A stretch of DNA of 64,000 nt from Diplonema papillatum. Its lineage: Eukaryota; Euglenozoa; Diplonemea; Diplonemida; Diplonemidae. The position numbers were made by a program, and so were the translations under genes. This document shows positions 48,503 through 60,665 of this stretch, piece after piece; the first letter of the stretch is position 1; each line of letters starts with the position of its first letter. The notes under the pieces are model-generated. The model ran no database searches, was not told the DNA's origin, and saw nothing but the letters and a program-made list of their open reading frames with translations. Location of the stretch: the NCBI GenBank assembly GCA_030068145.1, contig JAPJBO010001139.1, positions 1 through 64,000 of the forward strand, in the 5' to 3' direction.

Positions 48503-49312
48503 GGTAAACGTTGAGTAAACGCGTTTACTCCAAAATGAGTAAACGTAAACGTTTATAACGGTAAACGTTTACGTTTACTCGCGGTAAACGTTTACTCGCC
48601 TACAGAGCACAGTAAGACCATACTTCGCCTCCTGGCGCAACCCATGTCCCATCAGGCTGCCCATCTCTTATGGCGTTGTCAAGCATCACCCCACCGAGTT
48701 CTTCGGGCGTTGGGGGGGTGTACTCATCGTGTGCTGATAGCCCGCACAGGACTGAAACCTCGGTCAGGAACGAACGACCAGTAGCCTTGTTAAACCCGAT
48801 GGCTTCCTCATAGAAGAAGTTCCCTGATGGCTCCGTGTGGGCGTCCACTGCAGTGGTCGCTCGAGTGAGGAATGGCACCATATCCAGCTGCTTCGTCTTG
48901 GCTTTCTCGTTTTTCTTCTGCTGCCTTCAGCCTGACGACGAAGGTGGGTGTGTGCTACCACCATGGGATCTTTTCGGGCGCAGCCGCCAATGCCACTGCC
49001 TTGGCCGAGCAGGTGCTCAGCAGAGGCGGTGGAGAAGGCCTTATCGCAGAACTTGCAGGATACCTTTCTTCGATCCGGGTACTTCCGTGAATGTCACCCC
49101 CTCCCAGGCGTCTCCTTTGCGCTTGTTCGCCATTTGTGGCGAAAGGTGCGTCTGGATATTTTGCTTAGTCGCTCCTCTTTCCTGATAGACTGCATTCATC
49201 CAGTGGATGCCGCCCTTGATACAGTAAACGCTTACACAACGTTTACTCAACGTTTACTCCAAAATGAGTAAACGTAAACGTTTATAAACGGTAAACGTTA
49301 ACCGTTTACCTG
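48503..49312 (-). mobile_element. Element T8 with GTAAACG ends and BED-finger remnant
   Basis: Both ends carry clusters of GTAAACG/CGTTTAC, including TTTACTCCAAAATGAGTAAA on each side. On the minus strand, around 49160-48970, the sequence reads RKGDAWEGVTFTEVPGSKK in one frame and KVSCKFCDKAFSTASAEHLL in another. This is the pattern of the BED zinc finger at the start of hAT transposases. A further frame at 48881-48600 (FFYEEAIGFNKATGRSFLTE) may be the continuation. Frameshifts show that it is a decayed hAT-like element. Confidence 0.55.
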
Positions 49313-49325
49313 GAACACTGCCCTA

Positions 49326-50561
49326 GGGCTAAGTTGGATGGAAACGCCGTTTCTTTTAGTTTTTTCGAAATATGGAAACGGAAACGGAAACGGAAACGGA
49401 AACGTTTCCGTTTCTTTTAAAAGAAACGCCGGAAGGCTCCTCATGCTGAGGGGTCCTATAGGATACCACTTCGCGGGTCCTTCTGTGTGTCCGTCGGGTG
49501 TCCGTTTCCAGCCAAATTTTGGCTTTCCTTTCAGAGGGCGGGTTCACCTTCTTCTTTTGATCTACCAGCGGGCACTTCTCTTCCTCCGTCTTCTGGCGGG
49601 CTCTCTGACTCTTCAGGGCCCTTCCTGGCTGTTCTTCGACTTGGCTCGGACCCTTCTTGTGTGCCGTCGCGGTCTCGTTTGTGCAGAGCAGTCGCTGATG
49701 CTCACCGCTTTCTTTCGTCGGCGATCTGACACGAGCAAATAGGTAACCACAAGCTAATGATGCAGAATGTCGTCACATGCGGATGCTGAGGTTTTCTGAC
49801 ACCAGATTCCACTCTTCTGTGCCTACCACTTCGTCTCTGCTGCTTCCAACCCACGTTCTTCATGTTTACTTGTATCGGCGGCCGTGCCGAGTGGGGCTTT
49901 TTGAATCTGCCGTCCTCTTCTGCATTGTCGGTTCCTGCCGTCGCTGTCTATGCACCGCCCGATGGTGCCCCTTCCGGTGACCCGTCGGCGTATGCAAGGT
50001 GCACTGTGGCAAGCGATGTTTAAAGCACACGTTGCGTGGCCATCGCTTTTCTGGCGGGCTCAACATTGCCCCGGCATACGTGTGCCCTTCTCACCTCCTG
50101 ATGCTGATTGCACTCCCTCTTTGTCTTACGCCGAAAAACCCCGGTCTTGTAGCCTGTGGCGCGGCGGTGCTCCCGCTGTCCTGAACGATCGTATCTGTAT
50201 AGCCTATGCGTTGGCCAACGGCCTCGCATAACAGAGCATCGTCGCCACAACAGCCATTGGTGTAAAGAGCTGCAGACCTCAAAGCCATCACAACCGGATG
50301 CGTGTGCTTGCGTCTGCTCCACGCGGTCGCAACTCTTATGCTTCCTTCCTCCCTCTTTTTCGGAGCCTCCTTGTCCACGGTTTCCCACTCCATTGCGGGG
50401 TCCGCCGTTCGGAACACATTTCCGGTCGGACCTTCAGCCAGTATACTAGTGGCATACCAGCCGTTTCTTTTGAAAAGAAACGGCGTTTCCATCCACCGCC
50501 AAAAAGAAGGAAACGGAAACGGAAACGGAAACGTTTCCAACGTTTCCATCCTACATAGCCC
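49326..50561. mobile_element. TIR DNA transposon T1, copy 2
   Basis: It has the same ends as copy 1 (GGGCTAAGTTGGATGGAAAC) with TA at 49324-49325 and 50562-50563. The length is 1236 bp, equal to copy 1, although the inner block 49924-50097 is inverted and both copies have private insertions, for example CTTCTGGCGGGCTCTCTGAC near 49590. Confidence 0.85.
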
Positions 50562-50571
50562 TAGGGGGTTG

Positions 50572-50726
50572 CAAGAACGCGCTTGGAATGGGTATGTGCT
50601 CAACACCGCACTGGTCCCGTCTGCGCCGTGTTTCGGTCCTTTAAGCCACGGACACATAAGGCGGACCATCATCAGCGTGGAACCTGAGTGTCTGCAGACA
50701 GGACTGCGGTGTGAGTCTGGTTTGTA
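50572..50726 (+). repeat. Dispersed repeat family E
   Basis: GCAAGAACGCGCTTGGAATG, GGTATGTGCTCAACACCGCA, CCACGGACACATAAGGCGGA and CTGCGGTGTGAGTCTGGTTT. It is nearly identical to 60872-61030. A G run follows at 50727-50743. Confidence 0.85.
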
Positions 50727-50743
50727 GGGGGGGGGGGGGGGGG

Positions 50744-51117
50744 CAAATACATGTTAACTGCATGTTTTCATAACGCTTGCCACGGCAGTTGAGAGGCCGT
50801 CAAACACAGGCGCTGCCTTAGGAAGCACGGGTGTATGACCAGCAACGCGGCAAATGCTCAACGCGAGGTTCTATCAACTTGTAGATTCTCTGGGCGATAT
50901 CTGGCGGTAACCCCCGTTCTTTTCAAGAGTTAGAGTTCGCGTAACATTCCGGAATTTCAAAAGTCTCTCGGGTATCTTATGTTTTTTTTTTTTTTTTTCT
51001 TTTTCGTTTGGGGGCGGTGTAGTAATACTGTAGTATCCCTGGAAGGCCTGTCAGACAAGCACTGGTAGAAAAGTCTCAATCCGGTGCCCATAACATGCTC
51101 CGGACATGCGGGAAAGG
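50744..51117. other. Spacer with T run
   Basis: A T run lies near 50980-50998. No gene. Confidence 0.4.
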
Positions 51118-51176
51118 TGGTCGGACGCTCGTTTAGGCTGAAATAATGGCTGCGGAATGCGAAAACAAGGCGAAAT
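51118..51176 (+). repeat. Dispersed repeat family H, copy 2
   Basis: GGTCGGACGCTCGTTTAGGC, TGAAATAATGGCTGCGGAAT, then GCGAAAACAAGGCGAAA. Confidence 0.75.
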
Positions 51177-51807
51177 CACCCCCACAAGGCAATTCCCGGG
51201 CAGTTCCTGCTTGGAAAAACATCAAAACCCCAAACCGCAGCCACAAAAAACAGCGAACTTGAACTCTAAAAAATCGGCTTCAGCGGGCGCAAACTATTTT
51301 TCCCAACTTTCCCAAGAACCGATGGAATTTCTGATTTTGCGACAGGCCTTTTGTTACGCTGGTCCGCATTTTCATTCGTAACATTTTCTAGAGCACAAGT
51401 CCTCCCGCAGGGAAGATTCTGGCCAGTACGCTGAGCGTCTGGGGCATGCGACCTATCCTTCCTCCTTTTGGCATTCCCCCATCTGTACTTTTTTACTGCA
51501 GTGCGTACTACAGAGAACCCATTCGACGAATGGTCACCGGAGACTTTAAACCCCGGATTCTTAACCGATCGCTCCACTCTAAAGACAGGGCTTTTTGACA
51601 GAGCCCCCCTGAGAATCTGGACTGTTATGAAGCCTGCTTTGAGAATTTACATACACTCGAAATTTGAATGGTGGGAAAGGATAAAGAGACAGCAAGGTGG
51701 GAAAGCCGAGAGGGGTTTGTTGCACAACGAGAGAGTGCCCAGGCCCGTGCTGTTTTGCGGGGGGCGATGGGCAAGCCTGAATCAAAGAAGTGCAAAAACC
51801 GCGTCGC
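51177..51807. other. No gene recognised
   Basis: No supported feature. Confidence 0.35.
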
Positions 51808-52564
<757 letters not shown>

Positions 52565-52739
52565 TTAGAGAGAGAGAGAGAGAGAGAGAGAGACGAGTTA
52601 GAGTGCAGGGACCATCTCTCCGGGGAGTTTCCGGTCTCCTCACTTCTATTAGTATTAGCGCTTCTTCGTTGGACGTTGCATATCTCGTCTAGTCTATAGC
52701 ACACTGCATTGCGGCTAGTCATATCCAGGGATTTTGGGA
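52565..52739 (+). repeat. (GA)n plus family A tail
   Basis: An AGAGAG run, then GACGAGTTAGAGTGCAGGGA, CCATCTCTCCGGGGAGT and CTAGTCATATCCAGGG, leading straight into the palindrome. Confidence 0.75.
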
Positions 52740-53635
52740 GGACCAAGTGGGTTTTGGCAACGTGTTGCATATAAGTCAAACTTTGAGTGCGTTGGGCCCC
52801 TCCGAAGATAGACCTATCACACTGCCAGGCGGCTCTGCCAACAACGTGTTGGCATTCTTCGCGAGCCAGAATCAGGGACGGCGTGTTTTTTTGAACGGTG
52901 AAACTGTGGCTGCATCCCCCCCGTCACGTCTATTCCGAAAGCGAAGTTGCGATTGCCGACCATCGGGGTCACCGGCAAGCTCGTAATGCGCACGGGGTTG
53001 AACCGGCTCCCGACGGCTGCCCGGTTGATGGCACTGGATTCCGACTGGAGCCCCATCAGGGAACTGGTGGAATTTAAACCACGTCTCCCAATGACCATCG
53101 TTGTGTGTCGCCCGAGCTGATGCACACTACTCATCGGTTTCAGGGACTTTTAACCCTCTTTTCAAAGTTCTTTGCATATTTCCATCGCTGTACCTGTGCT
53201 CGCTATCGGCCTCCGGGAGATGTTTAGCCTTGGCAGAGAGGGGACGGGTTCGCTTGCTTTGCCCTTATTACACAACGATGGTCATTGGGAGACGTGGTTT
53301 AAATTCCACCAGTTCCCTGATGGGCTCCAGTCGGAATCCAGTGCCATCAACCGGGCAGCCGTCGGGAGCCGGTTCAACCCCGTGCGCATTACGAGCTTGC
53401 CGGTGACCCCGATGGTCGGCAATCGCAACTTCGCTTTCGGAATAGACGTGACGGGGGGGATGCAGCCACAGTTTCACCGTTCAAAAAAACACGCCGTCCC
53501 TGATTCTGGCTCGCGAAGAATGCCAACACGTTGTTGGCAGAGCCGCCTGGCAGTGTGATAGGTCTATCTTCGGAGGGGCCCAACGCACTCAAAGTTTGAC
53601 TTATATGCAACACGTTGCCAAAACCCACTTGGTCC
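52740..53635. repeat. Near-perfect palindrome, ~366-bp arms
   Basis: 52740-53105 and 53271-53635 are reverse complements with one single-base length difference. The spacer is about 165 bp. Each arm contains a fragment of the glycosidase 5' coding region (52908-53052 and its mirror, matching 20555-20700) and sequence shared with 21842-22270. Part of the spacer (53158-53240) recurs in direct order right after the palindrome. Confidence 0.95.
53158..53240 (+). repeat. 83-bp direct repeat D1 in the palindrome spacer
   Basis: CTTTTCAAAGTTCTTTGCAT, then ATTTCCATCGCTGTACCTGT. The second copy is at 53635-53717. Confidence 0.95.
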
Positions 53636-53717
53636 TTTTCAAAGTTCTTTGCATATTTCCATCGCTGTACCTGTGCTCGCTATCGGCCTCCGGGAGATAT
53701 TTAGCCTTAGCAGAGAA
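53635..53717 (+). repeat. 83-bp direct repeat D2
   Basis: It has the same sequence as 53158-53240, with about two substitutions, and begins at the right edge of the palindrome. Confidence 0.95.
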
Positions 53718-53825
53718 ATACCTGCGGATTAGCTCAGCATTCCCAAACTGAGCGACTCGTGCTAGCAAGGAGTTATGGCTGCTGTAGCGGCAGGTGATCC
53801 TGTGTAGTGTGAAGCCATCTTTTGC

Positions 53826-53895
53826 GGCGGAAAGGCTCTCTTCGGCTAGCCAAAATAGACTCCTGCGACCGACACCACGAACACATTCGCAATGA
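53826..53895 (-). pseudogene. Fragment of the RT-USP element 3' region
   Basis: GGCTAGCCAAAATAGACTCC, then TGCGACCGACACCACGAACA and CATTCGCAATGA, matches 3738-3792 and 140-195. Confidence 0.75.
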
Positions 53896-55826
53896 TCTCC
53901 GGGGGATTGAGGGTAGGCGGTTTCTTGTGTTGGCATTTTTTGTATTGGCTTCGTTGATGATGCGGAAGCGCTTTCCGGGAATGCTTCCTTCAATACTACT
54001 CGTACTGTTGAAAAAGAGGAATGGAAACAGAGGGACGAGTTAGATTGCAGGGGACCATCTTTCCAAAAAGGTCATTTTCCGTCTCCTTATTTTATACCTC
54101 CCGTTCGCAGAGCGCCGTGCCCCTCCAAAAAACTGACAAATAAATACTTTTTGAGTAGTTTCAGCGTGCATCGTGCAGTCTGCATCATAATGACATGACA
54201 GGCGAATCGTTCTTTCCTTTTTTTTTTTGCGGTTTTTTTTTGTGTTGCCGTCGATCCCGATTTCTTTTTTCTTTGAGCGGGCTTGCGATGCTGTTGAGCA
54301 CGAGGCGCAGCCGGCACCAAGGCTTTCAGGAGGGGAGGGCCTTTTTCCCTGTGTTGGGTATGACCCCCTTCTCCACGGGTTTTGTTCCCTGCATAACCGC
54401 GAGGTGTGAGGCGCTGGCGAGTTCTCGCGCTTTTTGCGACCTTTTTGCTCACGCCATTGCTTTGCCTGGTGGCATCCGCCTGTAGCCAACAAAGCCGCAT
54501 GTTTGAGGCTTAACCGTGAACGGGGGCCCAAATTTGTCATCCGGGAAGCCTTCTTGTCTGGGTTTACAGAGACACATGCACAACATCGTACATTTAGTGA
54601 AACTGGGAGCTCTGACGTCAAACCCGTACGCCGCGAGAGTAGGAGAAAGGATCAAGGCTTACACCCGCCACTAAACCCAGATTCATCTGTGTTTCGTGTG
54701 GGCTACAGCTCTTTTTTACCTTGCGATATGGAGAGTCATCGACATGCCGATGAGTACCACGCTCTCCTTTGAGATTGAAAAGTTGTTCGGCTTTCTTCCT
54801 TTGAGATTTCACGACTGGCAGTCTCCTCAAGTATTATCTACAAAGCAGGTGCTTGACAAAAAAAGAGAGAGGGGTGATTTTGCATAAAAGAAAGGAAAGG
54901 AGCCTCGCTTTGTTTTGCGCGTGCCAGTTGGCTCGGCTGGGTTTCTGAGTCCCATCCCCTTTCCTAGTAAGTAGTCAAGGGGGTACAAGTTCTTGACCAG
55001 CAAGGCCGAAACACGCTGAGCCGACGTCTTTGTTAGCTTTCACCATTGAGAAGAAGTGTTAAAAAAGGCTTTTTTTGCCGACGACCCCGTAGGGGTCAAG
55101 CCCCCTGATCCTAGAAGAACCCCTGAGTGCTCGACGATGAAATACTTGAAGAGGTGCCGCCGGTATCCACTCGAGGGGGAGGATACAATATACAAATGCA
55201 TAACACATCCTCCTCCTACTGCGTATACTGGCTCCGTCTGCTGCTTCGTCTTCATCGCGTGATGAAAAAGGATAGACGTGAGTTTGTTTGTACCTGCCGG
55301 GGGAGGATTAGCCGGCTAGCGAATGGTAGTGTGTGAATATGATCGGTAGGCTGATCTTCTCCCAAACACGCTGCCAGCGTTCTCTTTCGTGTGTACAATG
55401 CAGTGTTGTGTACTACGAAAAAAGGCGAAGGTAGATTGGCCAGGCAGTGATCCTGGTGAGTTTGTCAGAATCGTCGTGACCAACCTTGCGGTGCACCTGG
55501 CGTGTTTTTCTGGTGTTTGCTGACGTTACACTACTACTTCGTTACACTACCGGGTGCGCCTTTACACAGCGTTTTGGTTGCAGCACACCCGCTTTTCGGG
55601 GTCGGCACACCCTCTTCAACTCCAGCTTCTGAGGCTGGTGAGTCGATACTGAAAACGACCTGAGCTCGATTACGCGATACAGATTCTTTGCGTCCTGTAC
55701 GTAAAAGATCACGCGGCGATTACACTCAATTTTTCGCTCGATTACGCTCGGGTTTACGCTCGATTGCACTTTTCGCTCGCAGATTCTTTTGCATTCTAAC
55801 CCAAACAACAAGGGGGGGGGGGACAA
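53896..55826. other. Spacer with short repeat echoes
   Basis: Short dispersed motifs include GACGAGTTAGATTGCAGGGG (54032), GTACGCCGCGAGAGTAGGAG (54627), CAGATTCATCTGTGTTTCGT (54670, compare 38210), and CAGTCTCCTCAAGTATTATC with ACAAAGCAGGT (54826, compare 63722). No gene is supported. Confidence 0.4.
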
Positions 55827-56457
55827 GGGTACCTGTAAATCCAGGGTCTCCGGGGCCCGGGCCCCGGGCCCCGGGCCCCGGGTTAGCGATAGGGTCCAGG
55901 CCCACGGTAATCACGCCATCCAAGGATGGAATCTTCAATATTGCAGCTTCCACAACAAGCGGAGAGCAAGACGAGAGAAAATCAAGAAATAAACTTGATA
56001 AAATTTGATAAAAAAAGCTCACAGTCGTGCATTTACCATAGGGGCTGAGCGGGCGGAGGCTCTAAGGTGAAATGGTCAAAATGCCCTGGGAAAAATGTGG
56101 GACAAAAACTTTCCGAAATGCGGGTTTTTAGGGATTCCGGCCCAAAAAAAAATTTTTTTTTTCAACGCCCACCTTGCCACCTGTGACCTTGGGTGGCTGA
56201 GCCGTGGTTTTAGGCAGCCAGCTCGACCTGCCAGAACCTGAAAACCTCCTACAGGTTTCGTGGCTGTGTCGAAAAATACATTCCGAGGACGTTTTTGAAC
56301 GCTTTTGAATCCGTTGAGCTCAAGGACAGTCTGGGGCCCTGGAATGGAATTGTAAACGAATTGCATCTCGTACCAGAGAGTTTTTCCTTTGGTAATCGTT
56401 CAGGGCCAAAAACCCTGGATAATTTTCCAGGGCCCGGGCCCCGGATTACAGGTACCC
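55827..56457. mobile_element. TIR transposon family T7, shorter copy
   Basis: It has the same ends as 47384-48474. It matches the first ~340 and last ~310 bases of that copy and lacks the middle ~460 bp that holds the MPKTKKDV frame. A G run lies just outside the left end. Confidence 0.85.
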
Positions 56458-56486
56458 CTGGGGGGGGACCCGGGCTGGGCTGGCTG

Positions 56487-56555
56487 CATACGTGCATACG
56501 TATGCGTATGCAGATTTTAAAAATATGCATACGCATACGTATGCATATGTGGGGC
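56487..56555. repeat. GCATACGTATGC palindromic cluster
   Basis: GCATACGTGCATACGTATGC, then an AATTTT-like core, then ATGCATACGCATACGTATGC form a self-complementary stretch. Confidence 0.8.
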
Positions 56556-56587
56556 TGCAATGCACTTTCGCATTTTGACGCTAAATA

Positions 56588-56800
56588 CAGGCGAATCCGT
56601 TTGTTCTTCGCTTACACCACCGTGTGTTGTTTTCTCACTCCGGACCTGTTGTGTTTGTGTGTCTTGTCGTGAAGGGGTAGACCCGCATGACCTCACGTCC
56701 GTTCAACACGTGGTTCGGTAGTTGCAGCACTTGGGGCCCCTTCGGTTCTTTGTCTGACAGCTTTTGTCGAGCGTTTCCTTCCAAACTGGCGCTTACGTAG
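56588..56800 (+). repeat. Dispersed repeat family C, copy 2
   Basis: CCGTTTGTTCTTCGCTTACA, CCACCGTGTGTTG, GTAGACCCGCATGACCTCAC, CCCCTTCGGTTCTTTGTCTG. Confidence 0.8.
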
Positions 56801-57048
56801 CTTTGCGTAAAACTACTCCCGCACTTTTCACTCCCGCCATCCGGTGGGAGAGTCCTCCGTGTATCTTCCCTCGTCTCCCCTCTCGACAGCAGCAAGTGTC
56901 AGACTAGCCGGCCCTAAGGTGTGGCCAATCCGGTGTCCCTGCTCAAAAAAAAGTGAAAAACATGAAAAAGCATAAAAAAGCACAAATAAGCAAAAAAGAA
57001 AGCATAGAAATCGGTAAAATCATGTTGTGCTTGGCTTCAAGTAGTTGT

Positions 57049-57245
57049 AGTATGTGTCGTCTGCCGAAGCAGCCGGAGACAGCAGGCGCAGGAGACCCGC
57101 CCGGCTGTCCAATCACTGTCGAGAAAGTTAGCGCCTGTTGATGAGGTGGTTGACCAGGCCCCCATGAAGCCTTATACACAACACGGCTACAACACGAGGA
57201 TGCAGCCCTGCTCAGGTGCACTCAGCCATCAGACCATTGGCTGCT
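57049..57245 (+). repeat. Dispersed repeat family A, copy
   Basis: TAGTATGTGTCGTCTGCCGA, GCAGCCGGAGACAGCAGGCG, ACACAACACGGCTACAACAC. CATCAAGTACATAATGCTGG at 57323 continues it. Confidence 0.85.
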
Positions 57246-58449
57246 AAGGACCCCCCGACCGGTCGATTTGCCACTTTGGTGGCCTCTATTCGCCGGACGG
57301 TGGCAGCACTTGTTTCACGTCGCATCAAGTACATAATGCTGGCGATTGGGGGATCGGCGACCCGCGACTCAATTAAGGTGCGGTCAACAGTGTCGCCACG
57401 TGAAGGATATTTTTCGCTGGGCGAGTCAGGTTCGAGACAATTTGTGACCGAAACCAAGTTCTCGCCAGGTTCGGTGAGTGTTCTTGGGCTCCCCACGTCT
57501 TACAAGTTGAGCAGGAGTTGCCCTGTAAACCGTACCGGTCCATTGTTCGCACCATGGCTCTAGAGAAGAGTGTAGAATAGCTCAGAGAGGTTTGCGGGTA
57601 GAAACGAACGTTGCGCTTTTCGAAGAGCGTGGCGTCGTCGCCCTAGCATCCGCTTTTTTTACGGGTCACACCTTAGCCGGCCCTCCCCAGGAAGAAACCG
57701 TTGTTGGCAGGTTCTCCACCATTTTGGGGTCCCCGTTTTCGTTTCAGACTTGTTTCGAGTTTTTATGAAGCCGGTGTTTTTGAGTTTCCGGTTGACCGTT
57801 GAGCGGGGGGGGGGTGGTCATTTTTTAAGAGTGGCAGTTTTTGGTCGGGAGGGGTTTTTTTTTTGATTCTGGAAGCAAAGCAGGGCCTTACATATAAAAA
57901 GTCCTCCCACGTGACAGTCCATAAGTTGCTCGGAGTTACTAAAAATCCCAGTTGCAGCACGTGCAGGTGGGCTTTGCTCATGGTAGAGCCACACTGCAAG
58001 AATTGCCATAGCCGCTTTGTAGTCCCACCGAGACTGCATGTAGGTATGTACGTAGTACTCCTACCTATGCATACGTACTGTGTATACCCATGGTACACTG
58101 CTACGTGGTGTGTGCATCACTACACCATCAGCAGCATGTGGTATGCAGCACGTAGTACTACTAGGTGTACCACCACAATACCACCTCCTAACTAGTACAC
58201 TAGGACGGATGTGCAGAGGACCCGTACGGTGCCCTCAGCAGGACTGTGGCAAATCTGATGCGAGTCAACTGTATTTGTGGAACCGGTACTGCAGTACTGC
58301 TCGTGGGGGGTGCCTTGCTTTTTTTTTTTTTGTGGTTCCGAGGTACTATTCTGAGAGACGAGCAACCTGCTGTCTGGCGACCTTACCGTAAGATTTACAA
58401 TAGCACCGCGTTTTTTTGAGTGGAAGAAGAGAAGAGAAGAAAAAGGCCG
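57246..58449. other. No gene recognised
   Basis: It includes a G run near 57806-57815, a T run near 57857 and self-complementary GTACGTAGTACTCC-type sequence at 58040-58180. No coding support. Confidence 0.35.
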
Positions 58450-58705
58450 CTCCGGGTCCAGGAACGTGACGGACAACCACAGCTTGCAAAGCTTGAGTCG
58501 GAGGCAGCAGAGTGCTACAACCCCGTCCGCTCTGCCCTGGCTGACCGTCTCGACGAGCTGTTGTGTGGGCGCAAGCGCCAAGCCACGCCTTGATGCTTTA
58601 GTTTGGGAAATCGGTAGCCACTTGACCCGTAGGCCCGTGGCTCTGCAGTATCGCCTAACACGTGAAGTTTGGCTCCCGTGTTGCAGGCTTTCCCTGGCAC
58701 CGCGT
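58450..58705 (+). repeat. Dispersed repeat family B with conserved open peptide, copy 3
   Basis: The plus strand reads VQERDGQPQLAKLESEAA..NPVRSALADRLDEL and ends at TGA. The DNA is the reverse complement of 16577-16853. Confidence 0.8.
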
Positions 58706-59477
58706 TTTTTTGAGTGGAGAACAAGCAAAGAACGTGCTTGGAATTTGAGTGTGTTCAACACCGTGTCCTCATACAGGAGGCCATCACCGTCAAAGCGCAA
58801 GGTTTCAGCTGGCCCTGGGAACAGGTGCTCGAAGGAAGGGGGTTCAGTTTTGCGGGGGGATGGGGCTCTTGTTCTGAGTTTTTGTCTGCTGGAGGGTCTG
58901 ACTCCTGTCGCTTGGTTCGCAACTGTTTTGGCTTCCTGCAAAATATACTCCGGCTGACACTGTCGACGTGGGACCGCCGTGGGAAGCGGGTCCTTCTTGT
59001 TGGTACCCCCGAAACCCCCGTATTGCGTAGTTCGTGCGTAGTTCGTGCGTACAAGTCGATCTTTGAGTGCGTGAGCCCCTCCGAAGAAAGGTCCATCACT
59101 AGTTCCAGGGTACTTCATCCGATTTTCCACGACCCTGAACCGGTGAGTTACTTGCGGGCACCGCTGCTAGCCACAGCGTATAAAGCCCTCCAAACGGGCG
59201 CGCTCGCTCGAACTCGGACAGTGCATCAGATTCGCAAGATCCTCTAACTCCACAAGCACTCGACCTTGACGACGGCAATGGCAGGCGACGACGGCACATC
59301 CACATGGTTCACACTCACAAGATCCCAGTGTCAACCATAGCGTATTAAACTCCTGGCTGCCAAGGCTTGCCATGGGGCCCGGAGACCAAAGTCAACGACC
59401 GCCATGGCGCGAAGAGAGGCAAAAACCGATGGAGCGATGCCGGTCACCTAGTCCGGAGAGACGCCCGCCGGCCTAGC
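58706..59477. other. Spacer
   Basis: GAACGTGCTTGGAATTTGAG at 58736 is a family E echo. No gene is supported. Confidence 0.35.
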
Positions 59478-59620
59478 ACTGAGGGAGTTAATGCACCCCG
59501 CGAAAGTCGATACGAGAACTTCGCACAGCCTTCAGGGCGTGGCTTGTTGAAGAAGAAGCAGAGTTTTCCCACCCTCTCAAGCTCGTTTTCCCGAGTCTGG
59601 GCGAGTCCAACACGTCTTTC
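59478..59620 (+). repeat. Dispersed repeat shared with 16333-16470
   Basis: ACTGAGGGAGTTAATGCACC, then CGAAAGTCGAT, GAGAACTTCGCACAGCCTTC and AGCTCGTTTTCCC. Confidence 0.75.
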
Positions 59621-60660
59621 CGCTGGTGATATCATGTACAAAGAAGCGCCCCTTCGTCTCCCTTACTTGGCAGTTCTCGTCAGAAACTCCCGTGGTCGCA
59701 GGACTTGGAAGTACCGATCAATGACGTACATCGATTCGCAACAACCATGGACGTTTGGCAATGGCCACAATCATGTACAAAGGCACAAGCCGGTTCCTGC
59801 AAATCGTTCGTTTCGAAACAAACATTCTCAGAGTTGGGGCTTGCACCGACAAACGAAGCAACTGACAAACAGCATCAACTGGTATGTAGAACACTGCCTT
59901 TCATACATGTATGATGCTAGTGTGTTTTCGTCGTTCGTTTAACTTCTCACGTGCAACCCCGCCGTATTTAAGACTGTTTCTAGGGTAATTTACAAAGATA
60001 TGCGCAATTTTTGTCAAAAGAATCTTACAGAGTTTTTAGTGTTATTTGGGTCCAAGTTTTGGGTCCAAAATTGAAGTGACTGTTTTTATCTACCAGTTTC
60101 TTTGTAAAAAACATATTTTTGTGGAGGAATTTGAGGTTAAGGACCGGTTCCCCGGTTGACCGTAGGGGTTTGAGGGCGTGGAGAGGGAACGAGGAACCGA
60201 AAAAGTTGCTTCAAGCGTCTTTTCGGTGACTTTCCTGACAGGGTATTTCTTTCTCTTGACATGGACTTTTGAACTTTCTTGGGGGCAAGAGACGGGAAAC
60301 ATCACCGGCCCGGGTAAACTGTGCCTGGATGGACATCCCTACAACACAATACAGGAAAGGACAAAACAAAAGGCCAAAGAGAGACTCAAAGCTTTTGGGT
60401 GCCCAGTATCGTCAAGGGAAGAGATAAAATCGCAAGGACCGTTGAAGTCATGTTTTTTTTGAAGGGCCGGGGAATGCCGACGGTATACGCAGGAATAGAT
60501 TGAGTCACAGCTCTGTTGACATAGTCTATTAGATGACAGAGGGTAGTATAAATGTCTCAGCTTTTTCTAACGGGTTGTATTGCTTCAGGTTGCCCGCGCA
60601 ATCGTGAGCAGCTCAAAGCTCAAGAGGTCTACTCAAACTGTTCCTTGCAGTATTTGCATA
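59621..60660. other. No gene recognised
   Basis: A T- and A-rich stretch near 59960-60120; no supported feature. Confidence 0.35.
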
Positions 60661-60665
60661 CCCCC

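Noticed and set aside
58192-59130. 312-codon minus-strand frame
   Set aside because: It runs through family B on the strand opposite its conserved peptide and through a family E echo; no domain.
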